From contig JAHEZH010000036.1 of the NCBI GenBank assembly GCA_023251155.1, forward strand, positions 1 to 44,381: 44,381 nucleotides of DNA. The letters run 5' to 3'. Of this stretch, positions 40,983 through 44,381 are shown in pieces. Below the pieces are notes generated by a model, which ran no database searches, had not been told where the DNA came from, and saw nothing but the letters and a program-made list of their open reading frames with translations. The stretch's first letter is position 1, and every line of letters begins with the position of its first letter. Made by a program: the position numbers and the translations under genes. The DNA comes from Flammeovirgaceae bacterium (lineage in GTDB: Bacteria > Bacteroidota > Bacteroidia > Cytophagales > Cyclobacteriaceae).

Positions 40983-41029
40983 TTGCGTAGCTATTTGGCT
41001 ACATATAAATTTGTAGTCAGATAGCTACA
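40983..41029 (+). promoter_or_regulatory. arsR-type promoter with two 18-bp operators
   Basis: The promoter TTG (40983-40985), 20-nt spacer, TAAATTTG (41006-41013) fits the Bacteroidota consensus. Two inverted repeats of the form TGTAG-N8-CTACA overlay it: site 1 at 40986-41003 (CGTAG left arm, one mismatch) fills the spacer, and site 2 at 41012-41029 (both arms perfect) covers the end of the -7 box and the start region. Their centres are 26 bp apart. The ArsR start codon is at 41036, so binding at either site should block transcription, consistent with autorepression. Confidence 0.8.
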
Positions 41030-41035
41030 TAATTA

Positions 41036-41359
41036 ATGAACCTCCGAAGAGATGTTTTCCAGGCTATAGCCGATCCTACCCGAAGGGCCATACTGCTTTT
41101 GGTAGCGGCACAATCGATGAGTGCCGGAGCCATTGCATCTCACTTTGACACGGCACGCCCCACGGTTTCCAGACACCTGCAGATTCTGACGGAATGTGAA
41201 CTGCTCAAGCAAGAGCAAAACGGCAGGGAAGTGTACTATTTTCTCAATGCAAAAAAGATGAAAGAAGTAGCTGACTTTATCGAATCCTTCCGTGATATCT
41301 GGGAGGATCGATTCAACAAGCTGGAGAGCATCATGAAGAAATACAAACCCAAAAAATAA
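41036..41359 (+). CDS. ArsR/SmtB-family winged-helix repressor
   Basis: A 107-residue regulator. [69 protein letters not shown] is a full winged-helix domain, close to SdpR-type members. It has no CxC metal-binding motif, so it probably senses something other than a metal. It heads an operon of two AHSA1-type proteins, a DoxX-like protein and a DUF4256 protein; ArsR-AHSA1 pairs are frequent in Bacteroidota and actinobacteria. Twin operators overlie its own promoter. The next start is 7 bp after its stop. Confidence 0.9.
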   Translation: MNLRRDVFQAIADPTRRAILLLVAAQSMSAGAIASHFDTARPTVSRHLQILTECELLKQEQNGREVYYFLNAKKMKEVADFIESFRDIWEDRFNKLESIMKKYKPKK

Positions 41360-41366
41360 AACCGGT

Positions 41367-41831
41367 ATGGAACGAAAAACAAAGATCGATGCGGAAGAGG
41401 GTAAGCAGGAATTGCGGATAACACGTGAATTTGATTTGCCTCTGGCGCTGCTTTTTAAAGCCTATGAGGAGGCGGAAATGGTGGAACAATGGATGGGCAC
41501 CAAAGTAGTGAAGCTTGAAAACAGGAAGCACGGCAGTTACCAGTTTGAAACCACCGATCCCAAAGGAAACAAGCACGGGTTCAACGGTACCATTCATGAA
41601 TTTGTACCGAATCATAAAATCACGCGTACATTTGAGATGGAGAATACCCCTTTTCCCGTTCAGCTGGAGTACCTGGAATTTGAGTCATTAACACCCGACA
41701 CCAGTAAACTGATCATGCATGTGGTTTATCAATCGGTAGCCGTACGTGATCAGTTGTTGCGGTTGCCCTTTGCTCAGGGTATCAACATGGCACACAATCG
41801 TATTCAGGAAATGCTTACCCAATCAAAATAA
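41367..41831 (+). CDS. SRPBCC/AHSA1-family protein
   Basis: A 154-residue helix-grip (AHSA1/CalC) protein with the typical EFDLPLALLFKAYEEAEMVEQWMG opening, a GSYQFETTDPKGNKHGFNGTIHEFVPNHKITRTFEM core and a C-terminal helix. It should bind a hydrophobic ligand; catalytic function is not evident. It sits 7 bp after the ArsR gene and 6 bp before the DoxX-like gene. It is more divergent from the second AHSA1 protein (42243) than a recent duplicate would be. Confidence 0.8.
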   Translation: MERKTKIDAEEGKQELRITREFDLPLALLFKAYEEAEMVEQWMGTKVVKLENRKHGSYQFETTDPKGNKHGFNGTIHEFVPNHKITRTFEMENTPFPVQLEYLEFESLTPDTSKLIMHVVYQSVAVRDQLLRLPFAQGINMAHNRIQEMLTQSK

Positions 41832-41837
41832 CACACA

Positions 41838-42221
41838 ATGACCAGGCGAAATAAAATCATCTATTGGGTGGCTACCCTCTGGCTTTCATTAGGAATGACC
41901 GTAACCGGAGTGGTACAAGTAATTCACCAGAAAGAAGAAGTAGATAGGATGAATCATCTTGGCTATCCGCTTTACTTTGTAACGCTGCTTGGAATGTGGA
42001 AATTAGTGGGAGTAGTAGCCGTACTTATGCCGAAGTTCCCATTAGTGAAGGAGTGGGCGTATGCGGGGTTTTTCTTTGCGATGACCGGTGCGGTAGTTTC
42101 ACATGCCGCAATGGGGGATGAGGCACAGGAATTTTTCGGGCCATCGTTATTGATTCTTCTCACAGTAGTTTCCTGGTATTTCAGACCTGCCGATAGAAGA
42201 TTGATTTCGGCTGCGCAGTAA
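41838..42221 (+). CDS. DoxX-like membrane protein
   Basis: A 127-residue protein with four membrane helices, approximately at 8-26 (IYWVATLWLSLGMTVTGVV), 42-58, 70-88 and 95-115. The MNHLGYPLYFVTLLGMWKLVGVVAVL segment matches DoxX-like (DUF, PF13564-type) proteins. The function is unknown. It lies between the two AHSA1 genes, 6 bp after the first and 21 bp before the second, inside the ArsR-led operon. Confidence 0.78.
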   Translation: MTRRNKIIYWVATLWLSLGMTVTGVVQVIHQKEEVDRMNHLGYPLYFVTLLGMWKLVGVVAVLMPKFPLVKEWAYAGFFFAMTGAVVSHAAMGDEAQEFFGPSLLILLTVVSWYFRPADRRLISAAQ

Positions 42222-42242
42222 GAAATAAAATAATGAACAGCC

Positions 42243-42704
42243 ATGGAAAAAACCACCAGCGAAGTAGCATCCAGGTCCATACAGGTTACCCAACTCCTGC
42301 AGGCACCTGTTGATTTAGCCTGGAAAGTATGGACTGCTCCTGAAGACATTGCCTGCTGGTGGGGCCCCGATGGATTTACCAACACCATTCATACGATGGA
42401 CGTACAACCCCACGGTGAATGGCGACTGACCATGCATGGACCGGATGGAAAAACATATCCCAACAGAAGTGTTTTTCTGGAAATCGTTCCTCATCAGAAA
42501 ATCGTCTTTCAGCATTTCAATCCCGATTATCTCGCCACCATTGTTTTTACTGCTCATGAAAAGGAAACGACCATGGCGTGGTCGATGGTTTTTGAAACTC
42601 CCGAATGGTTTGAAACCGTGGTCAGGGTTTTCAAAGCAGATGAAGGTTTAAAGCAAAACGCAGACAAACTGAAACAGTATCTGAATCAAATAAAACATCA
42701 GTAA
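42243..42704 (+). CDS. Second SRPBCC/AHSA1-family protein
   Basis: A 153-residue AHSA1-type protein. QLLQAPVDLAWKVWTAPEDIACWWGPDGFTNTIHTMDVQPHGEW is the family signature (WxxxWTxPExxxxWWGPxGF), followed by LEIVPHQKIVFQH and a C-terminal amphipathic helix. The ligand is unknown. It follows the DoxX-like gene by 21 bp and precedes the DUF4256 gene by 2 bp, so it belongs to the same operon. It carries the canonical WWGP motif that the first AHSA1 protein lacks, which suggests different ligands. Confidence 0.85.
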   Translation: MEKTTSEVASRSIQVTQLLQAPVDLAWKVWTAPEDIACWWGPDGFTNTIHTMDVQPHGEWRLTMHGPDGKTYPNRSVFLEIVPHQKIVFQHFNPDYLATIVFTAHEKETTMAWSMVFETPEWFETVVRVFKADEGLKQNADKLKQYLNQIKHQ

Positions 42705-42706
42705 CA

Positions 42707-43282
42707 ATGAGTAAAGCAACTCAACCGAAAAAGAAACTATCCGCCAAAGAGAGTGAAGAACTGCTCCTGGTCGTGCGTGCGCGGTTTGAAAAAAATACGG
42801 ATCGTCATAAGGGAATAGCATGGGCTCACGTAGCGGCCAGGCTGGAAGCAAGTCCGGCAAAGTTATGGTCGCTGGGAGAAATGGAAGCGACCGGTGGCGA
42901 ACCGGATGTGATTGGGTACGATAAAAAAACGGATGAGTTCATTTTCTGTGATTGCGCTGCAGAGAGTCCTGCAGCGCGCAGAAGTATTTGCTATGACCGG
43001 GCCGCCCTGGAATCACGAAAAGAAAATAAGCCCAGGAACAGCGTGATGGACATGGCGGAGGAGATGGGCATTGAACTTTTAACAGAAGAGCAGTATCGTC
43101 AATTGCAGCAGCTTGGAAAGTTTGATACGAAGACATCGAGCTGGATAAAAACTCCTGCCGAGGTAAGAAAGCTGGGCGGTGCACTTTTTTGTGATTACCG
43201 CTACGGACAGGTATTTGTGTATCACAATGGTGCCGAATCGTATTACGCAGCGCGCGGCTTCAGAGGATTGTTGCGTGTTTAA
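42707..43282 (+). CDS. DUF4256 protein
   Basis: A 191-residue protein matching DUF4256 along its length: SAKESEELLLVVRARFEKN, LWSLGEMEATGGEPDVIGYDKKTDEFIFCDCAAESPAARRSICYDRAAL, RNSVMDMAEEMGIELLTEEQYRQLQ, and SSWIKTPAEVRKLGGALFCDYRYGQVFVYHNGAESYYAARGFRGLLRV. The role of the family is unknown. The second segment contains CDC followed by conserved charged residues, which might be a metal or nucleic-acid site. It is the last intact gene of the ArsR-led operon, with the broken YdeI gene 17 bp downstream. Confidence 0.82.
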   Translation: MSKATQPKKKLSAKESEELLLVVRARFEKNTDRHKGIAWAHVAARLEASPAKLWSLGEMEATGGEPDVIGYDKKTDEFIFCDCAAESPAARRSICYDRAALESRKENKPRNSVMDMAEEMGIELLTEEQYRQLQQLGKFDTKTSSWIKTPAEVRKLGGALFCDYRYGQVFVYHNGAESYYAARGFRGLLRV

Positions 43283-43299
43283 ATCGGAAACCGATCAGT

Positions 43300-43893
43300 A
43301 TGGCAAAGAGCAGCACTTCTCCGAAAGTTGATTTCTATTTTGAGAAAGAGGAAAAGTGGCAGGATTAGATCAGCCTGTTACGAACGATTGCATTGGAATG
43401 TGGATTAACGGAAGTCCTGAAGTGGGGCAATCCCTGCTACACGTTGGAGGATAACAACGTTGTATTGATCCATGTGTTTAAAGAATACTGTGCCTTCCTG
43501 TTCTTCAAGGGGGCACTGTTGAACGACCCTCAGGGTATCCTTATCCAGCAAACAAAAAACGTACAGGCTGCACGACAGATTCGGTTCACGGAGGTAAAGG
43601 AAATCATCAGGCTGAAACCGGTGCTGAAGCAATATCTTCGCCATGCCATGGAGGTAGAGAAAGCCGGACTGAAAGTTGAGATGAAGAAGACGGCAGCATT
43701 CCCGATGCCGGAGGAGTTCAAAAATCGATTGACTAAAAATGCAGCAGTGAAGAAAGCATTTTATGCATTGACACCCGGAAGACAACGAGGGTATCTGCTT
43801 TATTTTTCGCAACCCAAACAATCGGCCACACGTGAGGCGCGCGTACAAAAATCAGTGAAGAAAATTCTGGCGGGCCAGGGATTAAATGATTGA
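43300..43893 (+). pseudogene. YdeI/OmpD-associated (DUF1801-type) protein gene with an amber stop
   Basis: Translating from ATG 43300 gives MAKSSTSPKVDFYFEKEEKWQD, then TAG at 43366-43368. The same frame then continues ISLLRTIALECGLTEVLKWGNPCYTLEDNN to a stop at 43891-43893. The two parts read together give a 197-codon YdeI/OmdA-like protein of the usual length, with its DUF1801 core and the C-terminal segment LTPGRQRGYLLYFSQPKQSATREARV. An ATG at 43393 could restart translation of 166 residues but without the N-terminal strand and helix. It is either a recent pseudogene or a read-through case. TAG is a normal stop here, since two other genes end in it. Confidence 0.7.
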
Positions 43894-44077
43894 TTCACCT
43901 TCCTTGATTTAGCACGGCCACCGCTACAGTAGTGTTGAGAGCAAGGATGTCTGGCCTATTCACGCGGTGCGGCATCGTTATCATTTTTTTAACAGCTGAG
44001 TTGATTCCTTTTTATACATTGCGTTAAGAATCAGCTGCTAAAAATCTGAAATTCAAAAACGTAACATTTAACTATTC

Positions 44078-44381
44078 ATGAATAAAATCAATTCGTTACT
44101 GATTACCGGAAGTGTGGTGCTTTTTTTCTCGTGCGGAAAAAACACCGAACATACCGAAGAAACGACCCCCGCAGCCGCTGCCCCGGTAGAAACAAAGGCA
44201 GGCAACACCGACTATAAACCAGCCTTTGAAGGCCAGACGCGCATTGCCAGCGTGAAGACCGCCACCCCTTATGAGGTCACCATCCTGGACAGTACACTGG
44301 TAAGGCCATGGGGCATAGCCGCACTCCCTGATGGGCGGTTTCTGATTACCGAAAAGGAAGGGAAGATACGTATTGCTGCGG
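44078..44381 (+). CDS. PQQ-type soluble sugar dehydrogenase lipoprotein (5' part)
   Basis: From ATG 44078 the frame is open to the right edge (101 codons, truncated). MNKINSLLITGSVVLFFSC is a lipoprotein signal with the lipobox Cys19. A low-complexity linker (TEETTPAAAAPVE) follows, and the start of a GSDH-type beta-propeller is then visible in RPWGIAALPDGRFLITEKEGKIRI, matching soluble aldose sugar dehydrogenases that use PQQ. The catalytic residues are beyond the window. It may be part of a downstream operon. Confidence 0.75.
   Translation, partial: MNKINSLLITGSVVLFFSCGKNTEHTEETTPAAAAPVETKAGNTDYKPAFEGQTRIASVKTATPYEVTILDSTLVRPWGIAALPDGRFLITEKEGKIRIAA

Noticed and set aside
43366-43368. Reassignment of TAG as a sense codon
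   Set aside because: The GNAT gene (27292-27294) and the convergent epimerase-like gene (27291-27293, minus strand) both end in TAG, so TAG is used as a stop. The GIY-YIG interruption is TAA, so no single reassignment would explain both.

Overview
The window looks like a chromosomal segment of a Bacteroidota bacterium, most likely a Cytophagales-like lineage. The phylum call rests on several things read directly. Good matches to the Bacteroidota primary promoter (-33 TTG, 17-23 nt, -7 TAnnTTTG) precede a tRNA, pfkA, pgi (its -33 box is TTC) and an ArsR gene. The tRNA-Met gene has no encoded CCA. Protein types typical of the phylum are present (START-like protein, DCC/TIGR01777 pair, HTH-TM-extracellular regulator, long phenylalanine hydroxylase). 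The genus is not resolved. Nothing resembles a prophage, CRISPR array or transposase gene.

Layout. 1-2151: the tail of an unknown protein, then a DCC-family membrane protein with a TIGR01777 epimerase. 2108-6997 (minus): an oxidative pentose-phosphate operon, rpiB - HAD phosphatase - gnd - zwf - pgl. 7159-9785 (plus): a two-gene periplasmic molybdenum hydroxylase (iorA/iorB type). 9878-13590 (minus): ROK glucokinase, pfkA and pgi. Together these two minus-strand groups cover glucose phosphorylation, entry into glycolysis and the oxidative pentose-phosphate branch. 13646-14044: START-like protein.

14112-14980 is the most unusual stretch. It is a decaying tandem array built around one intact tRNA-Met(CAU). 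Partial tRNA copies, copies of the tRNA's terminator and copies of a small GIY-YIG nuclease reading frame recur as a unit, and two of the tRNA fragments carry a 16-nt palindrome in place of the anticodon-arm 3' half. No copy of the nuclease is intact.

14984-24400 is an accessory region: DUF421 and DoxX membrane proteins, a divergent NmrA/HxlR redox pair, a divergent pair of LamG-like proteins (one a membrane-bound HTH regulator, one fused to an alpha/beta hydrolase), a GH78-like hydrolase, a secreted protein with seven acidic 7-residue repeats, and an acyltransferase. 24531-26672 is an ECF sigma / anti-sigma / lipoprotein operon. Then come a GNAT acetyltransferase, an epimerase-like protein, a Tat-exported phospholipase C, a lone response regulator and a YciI protein.

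31843-38154 is a phenylalanine/tyrosine degradation operon (hmgA, hppD, fahA, a flavin-reductase-like gene, phhA) that converts Phe to fumarate and acetoacetate but has no recognisable maleylacetoacetate isomerase. It is followed by an amidohydrolase, a DUF6892-like protein and a TerB-like protein. 41036-43282 is a small operon led by an ArsR regulator with a twin operator, carrying two AHSA1 proteins, a DoxX-like protein and a DUF4256 protein. A YdeI-type gene broken by an amber stop follows, and the window ends inside a PQQ-type sugar dehydrogenase lipoprotein. Family calls are from recognition of motifs in the translated sequence; no database search was run.
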